Source: Paludibacter sp.
Lineage (GTDB): Bacteria > Bacteroidota > Bacteroidia > Bacteroidales > Paludibacteraceae
Direction of reading: 5' to 3'
DNA: 59,199 nucleotides
NCBI GenBank assembly: GCA_023666945.1
Contig: JAMPAY010000003.1
Coordinates: forward strand, 1 to 59,199
The position numbers and the translations under genes are program-made. Of this stretch, positions 33,929 through 42,148 are shown piece after piece (positions within the stretch are counted from its first letter, which is position 1; each line of letters begins with the position of its first letter). The notes beneath the pieces are model-generated. The model was not told the origin of the DNA. It worked only from the letters and a program-made list of their open reading frames with translations, and ran no database searches.

Positions 33929-34135
33929 AAACATTACACTCAAAACAACTCAGTTATAAGCAATTCATGACAAACAAAATCAAATCGTCATGATTTTTGC
34001 CTCATTATTACAAATTCGAATAAACACGTAACAAGTAATAGTAGTTGAGTATCAGCAGTTAAACTTAGTAAGATCTTTTGAACGGTTCTTAAAGCAAGTT
34101 TTTTTTACAAATAAGGTTAAAATAAAAAAATGTTG

Positions 34136-34143
34136 TATCTTTG
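34136..34143 (+). promoter_or_regulatory. Probable panC promoter (-7 element)
   Basis: TATCTTTG followed by CA, 42 bp before the panC ATG, in an A/T-rich stretch. There is no clear TTG 19-21 bp upstream. Confidence 0.55.
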
Positions 34144-34185
34144 CAGACTCATTTTTTAAACCCTGCCAAAGGCAGAACCTGACAT

Positions 34186-35025
34186 ATGCAAATCATTTCT
34201 ACCAAACAAGACTTACAAGCAGCAGTAGCTGCTTGTAAAGCAGCCAACCAAACAATAGGTCTCGTACCGACCATGGGAGCCTTACATAACGGACACGCAT
34301 CACTCGTAGAACGCGCTGTTGCCGAAAACGATATCACTTTTGTATCTGTTTTTGTAAACCCCACACAATTCAACAACAAAGAAGATCTTGCGAAATATCC
34401 GCGTAATCTGAATCGGGATGCCGAACTGCTCCAATCAAAAGGTGTTGACTACGTATTCGCGCCCACCCCTGAAGAGATGTACACTGTCGAAGAAATGCAG
34501 ACCACGTTTAATTTCGACTTCGGCGGGCTCGACCAAGTGATGGAAGGCAAACATCGCCCCGGTCATTTCAACGGAGTGGTGCAAATTGTTTCCAAACTCT
34601 TTCAACTCGTAGAACCAGACAAGGCTTATTTCGGGGAGAAAGATTTCCAACAACTTGCCATTATACGCCGCATGGTAGACATAATGGGCTTTCATCTGCA
34701 AATAGTAGGTTGTCCCATTGTGCGTGAAACATCCGGATTGGCTCTATCCAGCCGAAACGAACGCCTTTCCGATACGGAGAAAAGTACTGCAATAAACATC
34801 TCGCACATTTTGTTCGAAAGCCGTCAACTCATCCACTCGCAAAACGTAAAACAAGTGGAGAGTTGGGTTATTGAGCAAATCAACCGCATTGAAGGGCTGA
34901 CCGTCGAATACTACGAAATTGTAGACCAAACGACATTGCAACCTGCCATGGATTTCCACAATGCGATTGGTTGTGTTACGGTTTATTGTGGAGAAGTACG
35001 ACTGATAGACAACATAAAGTACTAA
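34186..35025 (+). CDS. panC: Pantothenate synthetase
   Basis: 279 residues, normal for PanC, which joins pantoate and beta-alanine using ATP. The HIGH-like motif is VPTMGALHNGHASLV (near residues 28-42), with PTQFNNKEDLAKYPR, GKHRPGHFNGVV, DKAYFGEKDFQQLAII and the KMSKS-like LALSSRNERLS. All expected active-site segments are present. panD and panB are not adjacent; pdxB follows after 6 bp, so CoA and vitamin B6 genes share a transcript. Divergent from the GT5 gene. Identification is secure. Confidence 0.95.
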   Translation: MQIISTKQDLQAAVAACKAANQTIGLVPTMGALHNGHASLVERAVAENDITFVSVFVNPTQFNNKEDLAKYPRNLNRDAELLQSKGVDYVFAPTPEEMYTVEEMQTTFNFDFGGLDQVMEGKHRPGHFNGVVQIVSKLFQLVEPDKAYFGEKDFQQLAIIRRMVDIMGFHLQIVGCPIVRETSGLALSSRNERLSDTEKSTAINISHILFESRQLIHSQNVKQVESWVIEQINRIEGLTVEYYEIVDQTTLQPAMDFHNAIGCVTVYCGEVRLIDNIKY

Positions 35026-35031
35026 CACTAC

Positions 35032-36033
35032 ATGCTTAAAGTTGTCATTGACAAACATATCCCTTTCATTACGGGCAGACTGGAACCTTTTGCCGAGGTA
35101 CACTATCTTGCGCCCGACGAAATCACTTCTGCAGCAGTAGCCAACGCCGATGCCCTTATCGTTCGTACCCGCACGCGATGCGATGCAAACCTGCTTGAAG
35201 GCAGTAAAGTGCGCTTCATTGCCACCGCCACAATCGGCTACGACCATATTGATACGCACTACTGTGCCCAACACAATATTCGTTGGTGCAACGCCCCCGG
35301 CTGTAACGCACAAGGCGTTTGCGACTATGTCTACACTGCCATCCGCTATGCCGAGCGCATGTTAGGGAAACGCTACCACACCTTAGGTATAGTAGGCGTG
35401 GGACATGTAGGTAAGTTGGTAGCAGAAACCGGCAAACAAAAAGGCATGGAAGTATTGCTCTGCGATCCTCCTCGTGCAGAAAAAGAAGGGAGGGACAAAT
35501 TTGTCGAGTTATCGGAAATTATCCGCAGATCCGACATTGTAACCCTGCATACCCCCTACACAATACAAGGAGAACACGCTACTCATTATCTGCTGAACGA
35601 CAGCAATATCCCATTGCTCACCTCCGGGTGCCTACTGATAAATGCAGCAAGAGGCGGTATTGTGGACGAATCAGCCCTGCTTACACACATAGCACAATCC
35701 GGCAAATCCGCTCCCGTACCCATTATCGATTGTTGGGAAAATGAGCCATATATAAACAAAGAGTTATTGAAACAAACATTGTTAGGCACTTTTCACATAG
35801 CAGGTTACACCCGACAAGGAAAAATCAACGCAACGGAAATGTGTCTCGCCGCCTTACAGCAATACTTCTCATTACCGACCCTTGATAATTCAGAAACAAA
35901 ATGTTGCACAATTCAGCAAAACGACTTAACTTTGCACTCGCAAACCGATTTCGACATCGAAACACTTAGCAATCAGTTGAAAGCACAACCGTGGCAGTTT
36001 GAGCAACTGAGAGAGTACTACCCCTTGCGCTGA
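35032..36033 (+). CDS. pdxB: 4-phosphoerythronate dehydrogenase
   Basis: 333-residue D-2-hydroxyacid dehydrogenase. ATATIGYDHID, followed by WCNAPGCNAQGV, is the PdxB form of the substrate-domain motif; the Rossmann motif is GIVGVGHVGKLV. Catalytic residues are the expected Arg (INAARGGIVDE), Glu (CWENEP) and His (HIAGYTRQGK). It oxidises 4-phosphoerythronate in the DXP-dependent vitamin B6 pathway, in the cytoplasm. AGYTRQGK near the end separates PdxB from SerA-type enzymes. It lies 6 bp after panC. Other pdx genes are not in the window. Confidence 0.9.
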   Translation: MLKVVIDKHIPFITGRLEPFAEVHYLAPDEITSAAVANADALIVRTRTRCDANLLEGSKVRFIATATIGYDHIDTHYCAQHNIRWCNAPGCNAQGVCDYVYTAIRYAERMLGKRYHTLGIVGVGHVGKLVAETGKQKGMEVLLCDPPRAEKEGRDKFVELSEIIRRSDIVTLHTPYTIQGEHATHYLLNDSNIPLLTSGCLLINAARGGIVDESALLTHIAQSGKSAPVPIIDCWENEPYINKELLKQTLLGTFHIAGYTRQGKINATEMCLAALQQYFSLPTLDNSETKCCTIQQNDLTLHSQTDFDIETLSNQLKAQPWQFEQLREYYPLR

Positions 36034-36078
36034 CAACCGAGACACGTTTTTTATATACACAACAAACACATTCAAACT

Positions 36079-37554
36079 ATGGCATATCAGAAACTCACCA
36101 CACGTGCGGATAACTATTCGCAATGGTACAACGAACTCGTAGTAAAAGCCGACTTAGCAGAGCAGTCTGCCGTGCGAGGCTGTATGGTTATCAAGCCCTA
36201 TGGCTACGCAATTTGGGAACGTATGCAAGCGGAATTAGACCGTATGTTCAAAGAAACAGGACACCAGAATGCCTATTTCCCGCTCCTTATTCCCAAATCT
36301 TTCTTATGCCGCGAAGCCGAACACGTAGAGGGTTTTGCCAAAGAATGTGCCGTAGTTACCCACTACCGACTCAAAAACGACCCCGATGGCAAAGGCGTTA
36401 TTGTAGATCCCGATGCCAAATTAGAAGAAGAACTGATTGTACGCCCAACGTCGGAAACAATCATCTGGAGTACTTATAAGAACTGGATATCCTCGTATCG
36501 TGACCTACCTATCCTATGCAACCAATGGGCTAACGTAATGCGTTGGGAAATGCGCACCCGTCTTTTCTTACGTACAGCCGAATTCCTTTGGCAAGAAGGA
36601 CATACCGCACATGCCACACGCGAAGAAGCCTTAGAAGAAGCCACCCGTATGCTCAATGTATATGCCGATTTTGCAGAACGTTTTATGGCTATTCCCGTAG
36701 TGAAAGGTGTAAAGAGTGCTAACGAACGTTTTGCCGGTGCAATAGAGACTTTCTGCATCGAAGCACTGATGCAAGACGGAAAAGCCCTACAAGCAGGAAC
36801 CTCTCACTTTCTCGGTCAGAATTTTGCAAAGGCCTTTGACGTTACTTTCCTCAACAAAGAGAACAAACAAGAATATGTTTGGGCTACCTCTTGGGGAGTC
36901 AGCACACGCCTTATGGGTGCCCTCATAATGACCCACTCCGATGACAATGGTCTTGTTCTTCCGCCTGCATTGGCCCCTTGGCAAGTAGTGATTGTTCCTA
37001 TTTTCAAGAAACCCGAACAATTGGAGGCTATTTTGAATCGTCTCAATCCGATTATTGACAACCTCAAGCAAGCAGGCATACGTGTAAAAGTAGATACCAA
37101 CGACCAACAAACACCGGGGTGGAAATTTGCCGAATACGAACTCAAAGGTGTTCCCGTTCGTTTGGCTGTTGGAGCAAGAGATATGGAGAACGGTACCGTA
37201 GAAGTATTCCGCCGCGACACAATGACCAAAGAGACGCTTCCATTGGAAGGCATCGAAGCACACCTTGCAGCCTTGCTTGACGAAGTACAGCACTCCATCT
37301 ACCAACAAGCACTTGACAAACGTTTGGCAAACACCCGCACTGTCGATACCTACGAAGAGTTCAAAGAAGAAATAAAGAAAGGCGGTTTCTTACTCTGTCA
37401 TTGGGACGGAACTCCTGAAACGGAAGAAAAAATTAAAGCCGAAACCAAAGCGACCATACGTTGCATTCCTTTTGACGGAGACAAGACTCCCGGCAGATGT
37501 ATGGTTACAGACAAACCTTCTGCACAACGCGTAGTATTTGCCATTGCTTACTAA
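36079..37554 (+). CDS. proS: Proline-tRNA ligase (archaeal/eukaryote-like type)
   Basis: 491-residue class II synthetase. The order of motifs is [16 protein letters not shown] (motif 1 region), [45 protein letters not shown] (motif 2) and [28 protein letters not shown] (motif 3). There is no bacterial-type editing insertion, which places it in the shorter archaeal-like ProRS group common in Bacteroidetes. The C-terminal domain is present ([20 protein letters not shown]). It is followed by a strong terminator at 37581. Confidence 0.95.
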   Translation: MAYQKLTTRADNYSQWYNELVVKADLAEQSAVRGCMVIKPYGYAIWERMQAELDRMFKETGHQNAYFPLLIPKSFLCREAEHVEGFAKECAVVTHYRLKNDPDGKGVIVDPDAKLEEELIVRPTSETIIWSTYKNWISSYRDLPILCNQWANVMRWEMRTRLFLRTAEFLWQEGHTAHATREEALEEATRMLNVYADFAERFMAIPVVKGVKSANERFAGAIETFCIEALMQDGKALQAGTSHFLGQNFAKAFDVTFLNKENKQEYVWATSWGVSTRLMGALIMTHSDDNGLVLPPALAPWQVVIVPIFKKPEQLEAILNRLNPIIDNLKQAGIRVKVDTNDQQTPGWKFAEYELKGVPVRLAVGARDMENGTVEVFRRDTMTKETLPLEGIEAHLAALLDEVQHSIYQQALDKRLANTRTVDTYEEFKEEIKKGGFLLCHWDGTPETEEKIKAETKATIRCIPFDGDKTPGRCMVTDKPSAQRVVFAIAY

Positions 37555-37580
37555 CAGACCGATAGACAAAATAATAAAAA

Positions 37581-37617
37581 CAAGAAACGCATCCCAACGG
37601 ATGCGTTTCTTGTTTTT
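37581..37617. terminator. Terminator of proS, shared with the convergent gene
   Basis: CAAGAAACGCATCC (37581-37594) pairs perfectly with GGATGCGTTTCTTG (37599-37612) around CAAC, followed by five T. It touches the stop codon of the minus-strand gene, and the left flank is A-rich, so it can work in both directions. Confidence 0.88.
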
Positions 37618-39403
37618 ATCGGTATTGCTTAAACCAATTACTACGTATCAGTTTTTCTGATAGTATGTAAGCATCCTCTTCGGTTATCGGACGCTGCTTA
37701 CGTGCCGTAGCATCCAACACATTAACACCAAATCCTCGCCAATAGTAGTCATCTGCACCCATAAGTGATAACAGAGTGGGATATATATCCATCTGATAAC
37801 ATTCGTCTTCCACACATACCGACTCTGCGATAGAAGGCGAATAGACTATTAACGGAACAAAACCTTTTTGCACATCATAAGCACAATTCGTTCTTCTACA
37901 ATAGTCAGAAAATTCTTCTCGTTTTTCTTTCCAGAAAACCGTATGGTCGCCCGTTATAACAATCGTTGCACCGGCCAGTTGGGGAATAGAATCCACCCGT
38001 TCCAACAATACACCCAACCCCTCATCGGTCCAATGCAAACATTTCAGGTAATTACGCATGTGTGCAGGCATATCGTCCGGTAACACAAGCCGGGAACGAT
38101 GAGCGTGAGCGAATGGCATGTGCGTAGCAATAGTTAGTCCTTGAATGGTACGATATCCCCGCTCGGCATAATCTATCATTCGAGCCGCCAATACAGAGTC
38201 TTCGACCGTACCTTCCAATGTAAGGTCGTAGCCATAAGCCGCTCCCATTACAGTCTGATTCCAACAATTAGCCGAATGTGTCAGGAGCGTTACTGCCGAG
38301 TCGGCACGATTGGTGATTGAGGGAAACGTAATCCACGGATACCTGAAACACGTTGCTCCCTGCGCAATAGGCAACAGACCGGTGTTAATTATCATTTGTC
38401 CATCGGCAGAGGTTCCTCCTCTCACTTGCGATTTCAAGTACTTGGCATAGAGCACAGGATGCGTATCCATGAAATGTGTCAGATGCGGCATTATAGAAGC
38501 ATCGATCGTCCACGATTCCAAACTCTCTACAATAATAATAAGCAGTAGTTGGTCGTAAGTAATTTCCGTATTCGTACCCATTAAAGCCCGTGCCGCCGCT
38601 TGTTCGTACGCAGTCAGTTCGTACGGGCAGTCCATTTCGCGAAGATTATGCACATAATCCAACATGACAAATACAAAACCATGTAGTACCGAAAAGTTGG
38701 AGAATGCATAGTCTTTATTCATTGGCAACAGATCCTGACGATGAGCATAGGAAAAGGGATTATAGTGCAAATAATACACCGTACTATGTTTCTTATATTC
38801 AATACCATGATGATAGAAATCCACCGAGAACTGCTTTACCAATGCGAAGGAGAACCAATTAAGCATAATAGCAAAAAACGTCATCAAGAGTCCGGTTTTC
38901 CACGCGATAACAATAGTTCCGTATCGCTTAAGGATATACAAACCAACGGCATACCCAACAGTAAGCAGAAAAGGCATAATGTCTTTCCATTCCAGCAAAG
39001 CCAATACACTGCTCCAATATCCATCCATATTGCCAGCCATTGTAAAAGTGAAACCATCGAACACTACACCATTGGAACGGCTATACACCGTATTGGCAAG
39101 CATCCATACATCTATAAACAAAGCCACTACTACTGTCCACCAATGGGATTTGCCAAAGAAAACAAAAGAAGCAAGAAAGAGTGCGACACCAACCTTCGGC
39201 AACCAGAAACTCCAAAATGTCAACGGGTGCGTCCAAAGGCTGGACATCATGATAGAATGATATACATTCCATTGAAAGATAATGCACTTTATAAACACCA
39301 ACAATGCAAACAAGCAAAATATACACCATATAGTGCGGTTACCTTTCTGCAGAAAGTGACAACAACGATTCTTTTCCATAAGACGGACAGATTTGCGCAA
39401 CAT
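37616..39403 (-). CDS. LTA synthase / sulfatase-family membrane protein
   Basis: 595 residues: about five membrane helices in the first 210 residues, then an extracytoplasmic alkaline-phosphatase-fold (sulfatase) domain. Visible site segments are IIIVESLESWTIDASIMPHL (start of domain), SQVRGGTSADGQ with the likely nucleophile Thr, HMPFAHAHR and TIVITGDHTVFW (metal-binding Asp-His). The family transfers phosphoglycerol or phosphoethanolamine to glycans or lipids; the substrate here is unknown. An alternative start is MEKNRCC at 39379. A structured leader of about 300 nt separates it from a good promoter at 39708. Confidence 0.84.
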   Translation of the reverse strand: MLRKSVRLMEKNRCCHFLQKGNRTIWCIFCLFALLVFIKCIIFQWNVYHSIMMSSLWTHPLTFWSFWLPKVGVALFLASFVFFGKSHWWTVVVALFIDVWMLANTVYSRSNGVVFDGFTFTMAGNMDGYWSSVLALLEWKDIMPFLLTVGYAVGLYILKRYGTIVIAWKTGLLMTFFAIMLNWFSFALVKQFSVDFYHHGIEYKKHSTVYYLHYNPFSYAHRQDLLPMNKDYAFSNFSVLHGFVFVMLDYVHNLREMDCPYELTAYEQAAARALMGTNTEITYDQLLLIIIVESLESWTIDASIMPHLTHFMDTHPVLYAKYLKSQVRGGTSADGQMIINTGLLPIAQGATCFRYPWITFPSITNRADSAVTLLTHSANCWNQTVMGAAYGYDLTLEGTVEDSVLAARMIDYAERGYRTIQGLTIATHMPFAHAHRSRLVLPDDMPAHMRNYLKCLHWTDEGLGVLLERVDSIPQLAGATIVITGDHTVFWKEKREEFSDYCRRTNCAYDVQKGFVPLIVYSPSIAESVCVEDECYQMDIYPTLLSLMGADDYYWRGFGVNVLDATARKQRPITEEDAYILSEKLIRSNWFKQYR

Positions 39404-39419
39404 AGACTATCTATCCGTT

Positions 39420-39692
39420 GGAACGCAAAACAACAAGAAGACAACACACAGAAAAGGTATGGACTTACTTATCGCATTCACGGGAAGCCTGAGAAGAAAC
39501 CCGTCTACACCCATAGTTGGTCCATACCTGTATGGTATGAACATTAACTGCTATGGGTGCGTCAGTCTTCAACGACTTCCGAATGCACGTTATGCGTTAA
39601 CTCCGATTCTCGAAATTAGTTTCTCAGGCTTTTTCCGGAATGCGAATAATAGCTAATGCCGTTATTATATCTTGTATTTGTTTTGCCATTCC
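39420..39692 (-). ncRNA. Candidate structured RNA or leader upstream of the LTA-synthase-family gene
   Basis: The region folds on itself. GGAA.GCAAAACAACAAGA (39420-39438) pairs with TCTTG...TTGTTTTGC..TTCC (39670-39692); TCGCATTC (39472-39479) and CGG (39481-39483) with GAATGCGA (39638-39645) and CCG (39635-39637); AAGCCTGAGAA (39485-39495) with TTCTCAGGCTT (39621-39631). Inside, CACCCATAG (39508-39516) pairs with CTATGGGTG (39551-39559) around hairpin CATACC/GGTATG. A promoter ends 16 bp before it. No long ORF fits; a 21-codon ORF beginning ATGGCAAAACAAATACAAG (minus strand) overlaps it. It could be a 6S-like RNA, a regulatory leader, or a DNA inverted repeat. No T-tract ends it. Confidence 0.5.
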
Positions 39693-39707
39693 TGGCAGAA
39701 CAGGATG

Positions 39708-39738
39708 CAAAGATAACAGAAAAAAGATACATACACAA
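39708..39738 (-). promoter_or_regulatory. Promoter of the structured leader / LTA-synthase-family gene
   Basis: Minus strand TTG (39738-39736), a 20-bp spacer and TATCTTTG (39715-39708), a perfect Bacteroidetes promoter. The next annotated start is about 305 bp away, so a long leader or a separate RNA is implied. Confidence 0.7.
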
Positions 39739-39791
39739 GTAGAACACCGTCAAGTTATCGATTCCTTCTTTTCCATTTCAACTATTCTTCG

Positions 39792-39799
39792 TATCTTTG
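39792..39799 (+). promoter_or_regulatory. Probable mdh promoter (-7 element)
   Basis: TATCTTTG followed by CA, 72 bp before the mdh ATG at 39871. The upstream half is not a clear TTG. Confidence 0.55.
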
Positions 39800-39870
39800 C
39801 AGCACGCTTTTATGCACGCTCATGCATAGGCATCGCTGCACAGACACCACAAACACTAATACTTCATATT

Positions 39871-40866
39871 ATGGAATTTCTGACTAACGAGAAACTGACT
39901 ATTATCGGCGCAGCCGGTATGATTGGCAGCAACATGGCGCAAACCGCCCTGATGATGCATCTCACCCCTGAAATCTGCTTGTACGACCCTTTTGCTCCTG
40001 CATTGGAAGGCGTAGCAGAAGAATTGTACCATTGTGCCTTTGAGGGCGTAAATCTCACCTTTACTTCCGACATCAAGGAGGCTCTGACCGATGCATCTTA
40101 TGTTATCTCCTCCGGTGGTGCAGCCCGCAAAGCCGGCATGACCCGCGAAGACTTATTGAAAGGCAACGCAGAGATTGCCGCCCAATTCGGTAAAGACCTT
40201 AAGACTTACTGCCCCAACGTAAAGCATGTGGTTGTTATATTCAACCCTGCCGACATCACAGGACTTATCACATTGCTCTATTCGGGTTTGAAACCTTCGC
40301 AAGTGACTACATTAGCCGCATTAGACAGCACTCGTTTGCGTAGCGAACTCGCCAAGTATTTCCACTTATCAGCCGACAAGATTACGAACTGCCGTACGTA
40401 TGGCGGACATGGTGAGCAAATGGCAGTATATGCCTCCACAACACTCATTGACGGAAAACCTTTAGCCTCTCTTATCGGCACCGAGATGCCCCAAGCCGAT
40501 TGGGACGCTTTGCGCCAACGCGTAATACAAGGTGGCAAAAACATTATCGACCTGCGTGGCCGTTCTTCTTTCCAAAGTCCTGCCTACCTATCGGTTTGTA
40601 TGATAGCCGCAGCCATGGGCGGCAAACCTTTCGGTTATCCTGCCGGTGTTTACTTACACACCCCTGAGTTTGAGCATATCCTTATGGCAATGGAAACAAC
40701 CATCGACACCAACGGTGTTTCCTACACTACCGTAAGCGGTACGGAAGAAGAACACCAAACTTTGGTGGAAAGTTACAAGCACTTGTGTACTCTGCGCGAT
40801 GAGGTGATAGAAATGGGTATTATTCCTGCCGTTACGGAGTGGAACAGCATCAACCCTAACTTGTAA
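39871..40866 (+). CDS. mdh: Malate dehydrogenase
   Basis: 331 residues from the ATG at 39871 (MEFLTNEKLTIIGAAGMIGS). The longer frame from 39640 crosses the promoter and is not used. The NAD-binding motif GAAGMIGSN is near residue 13. VISSGGAARKAGMTREDLLKGN and IFNPADITGL match the malate/lactate dehydrogenase fold, with the catalytic His in RTYGGHGEQM. Sequence style matches the distinctive Bacteroides-type malate dehydrogenase group, not the E. coli enzyme. It interconverts malate and oxaloacetate, part of the reductive branch to succinate in this order. It has its own promoter and terminator. Confidence 0.92.
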   Translation: MEFLTNEKLTIIGAAGMIGSNMAQTALMMHLTPEICLYDPFAPALEGVAEELYHCAFEGVNLTFTSDIKEALTDASYVISSGGAARKAGMTREDLLKGNAEIAAQFGKDLKTYCPNVKHVVVIFNPADITGLITLLYSGLKPSQVTTLAALDSTRLRSELAKYFHLSADKITNCRTYGGHGEQMAVYASTTLIDGKPLASLIGTEMPQADWDALRQRVIQGGKNIIDLRGRSSFQSPAYLSVCMIAAAMGGKPFGYPAGVYLHTPEFEHILMAMETTIDTNGVSYTTVSGTEEEHQTLVESYKHLCTLRDEVIEMGIIPAVTEWNSINPNL

Positions 40867-40882
40867 TTGCACAATAAACAAC

Positions 40883-40919
40883 AAGAGAGGGCATACTCTG
40901 TTGAGTATGCCCTCTCTTT
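40883..40919. terminator. Terminator between convergent mdh and gcvH
   Basis: AAGAGAGGGCATACTC (40883-40898) pairs perfectly over 16 bp with GAGTATGCCCTCTCTT (40903-40918) around TGTT. The T-tract is short. It serves both convergent genes by position. Confidence 0.85.
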
Positions 40920-40938
40920 ATACAACATAGTGGGTTAC

Positions 40939-41319
40939 TCAACCGATGAGTGCTTGATATCCTTCTGCATTAAGAAGATTGTTTAATTCGGCAGCATCGG
41001 CTACTTTAACCTTAATCATCCAGCCTTCGCCATAGGGATCGTTATTCACCAATTCGGGTTGGTCGTTGAGTACTTCATTAAACTCCAACACTTCACCTGC
41101 CACCGGCATATTGAGGTCGGAAACGGTTTTTACAGCCTCCACAGAGCCAAAAACTTCACCTTGAGAGAGGGTATCACCTACAGTGGTTACATCTACAAAA
41201 ACGATTTCGCCCAATTCGGATTGTGCATAATCGGTAATGCCTACATAGGCATCTTCACCTTCGACACGAATCCATTCGTGTTCATTGGTGTAATACAAGT
41301 TTGAGGGGATATTTGCCAT
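40939..41319 (-). CDS. gcvH: Glycine cleavage system H protein
   Basis: 126-residue lipoyl carrier protein of the glycine cleavage system, shuttling the aminomethyl group between the P, T and L proteins. The lipoylated Lys64 is in [20 protein letters not shown], the universal GcvH motif; [12 protein letters not shown] at the start and EGWMIKVKV near the end are also typical. Length is normal. gcvT and gcvP are not in this window. It has its own promoter at 41384-41413 and shares a terminator with mdh. Identification is secure. Confidence 0.96.
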   Translation of the reverse strand: MANIPSNLYYTNEHEWIRVEGEDAYVGITDYAQSELGEIVFVDVTTVGDTLSQGEVFGSVEAVKTVSDLNMPVAGEVLEFNEVLNDQPELVNNDPYGEGWMIKVKVADAAELNNLLNAEGYQALIG

Positions 41320-41383
41320 ATATGTTCTGATATTAAATATAATCTAATAATTATACCATTCCAACGATTTTATTTTCTGCCCA

Positions 41384-41413
41384 CAAAGATACAAAGAAAA
41401 AACAGAACTGCAA
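41384..41413 (-). promoter_or_regulatory. Promoter of gcvH
   Basis: Minus strand TTG (41413-41411), a 19-bp spacer and TATCTTTG (41391-41384), 65 bp before the ATG at 41319. The rest of 41414-41577 shows no convincing gene. Confidence 0.68.
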
Positions 41414-41577
41414 GTAGAAGTCGGAAAAAAGCCTCTTTGAGATGTGTTGCACGTTGCCGGTTTGTTTAACTACAGAAGTAAGCATAGGTACAGATCGCTC
41501 ATCATTGGCAGAATCGACAAATAATGAAAATACCATGCAGGAAAGAGAAAGAACGTACAAACAATAATTATAACAAA

Positions 41578-41605
41578 CAAAAAAAGACCACCTCAGGCAG
41601 TCTTT
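41578..41605 (-). terminator. Terminator of the HU gene
   Basis: On the minus strand AAAGAC pairs with GTCTTT (41605-41600 with 41588-41583) with CCT/AGG pairing in the loop, then a T-run (41585-41580). Confidence 0.7.
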
Positions 41606-41627
41606 CTTTTTTAGCACCAAGTACGGT

Positions 41628-41897
41628 TTAGAGTTTGTCGGTAAGCGCCTTACCTGCTTTGAACTTAACCACTTTCTTTGCAGCGATAGTGATTGTTTGT
41701 TTGGTTTGAGGATTGATACCTGTACGTTCAGCACGTTCAGCCACAGCAAAAGTACCAAAACCGAGTAATTGTACGCTATCTCCTTTTGCCAATGCTTCAG
41801 AGATTGTCTTAATGCCGGCTTCCAATGCTTTCTGAGCGTCTACTTTGGTAAGTCCTGCTTCTGTTGCCATAGCAGCAACCAATTCTACTTTGTTCAT
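41628..41897 (-). CDS. HU family DNA-binding protein
   Basis: 89 residues from the ATG at 41897 (MNKVELVAAMATEAGLTKVD). A longer frame to 41954 adds a non-conserved stretch next to the promoter and is rejected. The HU/IHF fold is complete: ALEAGIKTISEALAKGDSVQLLGFGTFAV, and the DNA-binding arm AERAERTGINPQTKQTITIAA. HU bends and compacts DNA as a dimer. It has a perfect promoter (41963-41993) and its own terminator, so it is monocistronic. HU versus IHF subunit is judged from the N-terminus and arm sequence. Confidence 0.93.
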   Translation of the reverse strand: MNKVELVAAMATEAGLTKVDAQKALEAGIKTISEALAKGDSVQLLGFGTFAVAERAERTGINPQTKQTITIAAKKVVKFKAGKALTDKL

Positions 41898-41962
41898 AAT
41901 AATTAGATAAATTAAACGTTTAATCTGGTTGGCAAATATTGCCATATCTGCCAAAACTCCCG

Positions 41963-41993
41963 CAAATATAGCACTTTATTTTGGAAGTCCCAA
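41963..41993 (-). promoter_or_regulatory. Promoter of the HU gene
   Basis: Minus strand TTG (41993-41991), a 20-bp spacer and TATATTTG (41970-41963), 65 bp before the ATG at 41897. Confidence 0.74.
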
Positions 41994-42085
41994 CTTTTCC
42001 TGCGAAAAAACCTGTTTTTCAGTTATTCTACACTCTTAAAAAACATTTGGTGTGGTTTTTGCGGTTCAAATTCATATAAATTGAC

Positions 42086-42093
42086 TACTTTTG
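42086..42093 (+). promoter_or_regulatory. Possible promoter of the rhomboid gene (-7 element)
   Basis: TACTTTTG followed by CA, 55 bp before the ATG at 42149. The nearest TTTG (42058-42061) is 24 bp away, longer than elsewhere in this window. Confidence 0.4.
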
Positions 42094-42148
42094 CAGCGTA
42101 TAATCAGATAACCTAATCCTATAACATTTATATTGCAAAAAACCTACT

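Noticed and set aside
38741..39547. 268-codon plus-strand ORF opposite the LTA-synthase-family gene
   Set aside because: It is the antisense shadow of a gene with clear sulfatase motifs; its product is Lys/His/Thr-rich without domain pattern, and its end falls in the inverted repeats.
39420..39692. Structured region as tmRNA or RNase P RNA
   Set aside because: No tRNA-like T-arm or ALAA-type tag frame, and none of the RNase P core motifs such as GAGGAAAGUCC were found.
41351..41758. 135-codon minus-strand ORF across the HU gene end and the gcvH leader
   Set aside because: It runs antiparallel in frame through HU coding sequence, its terminator and the gcvH promoter, which argue against translation.
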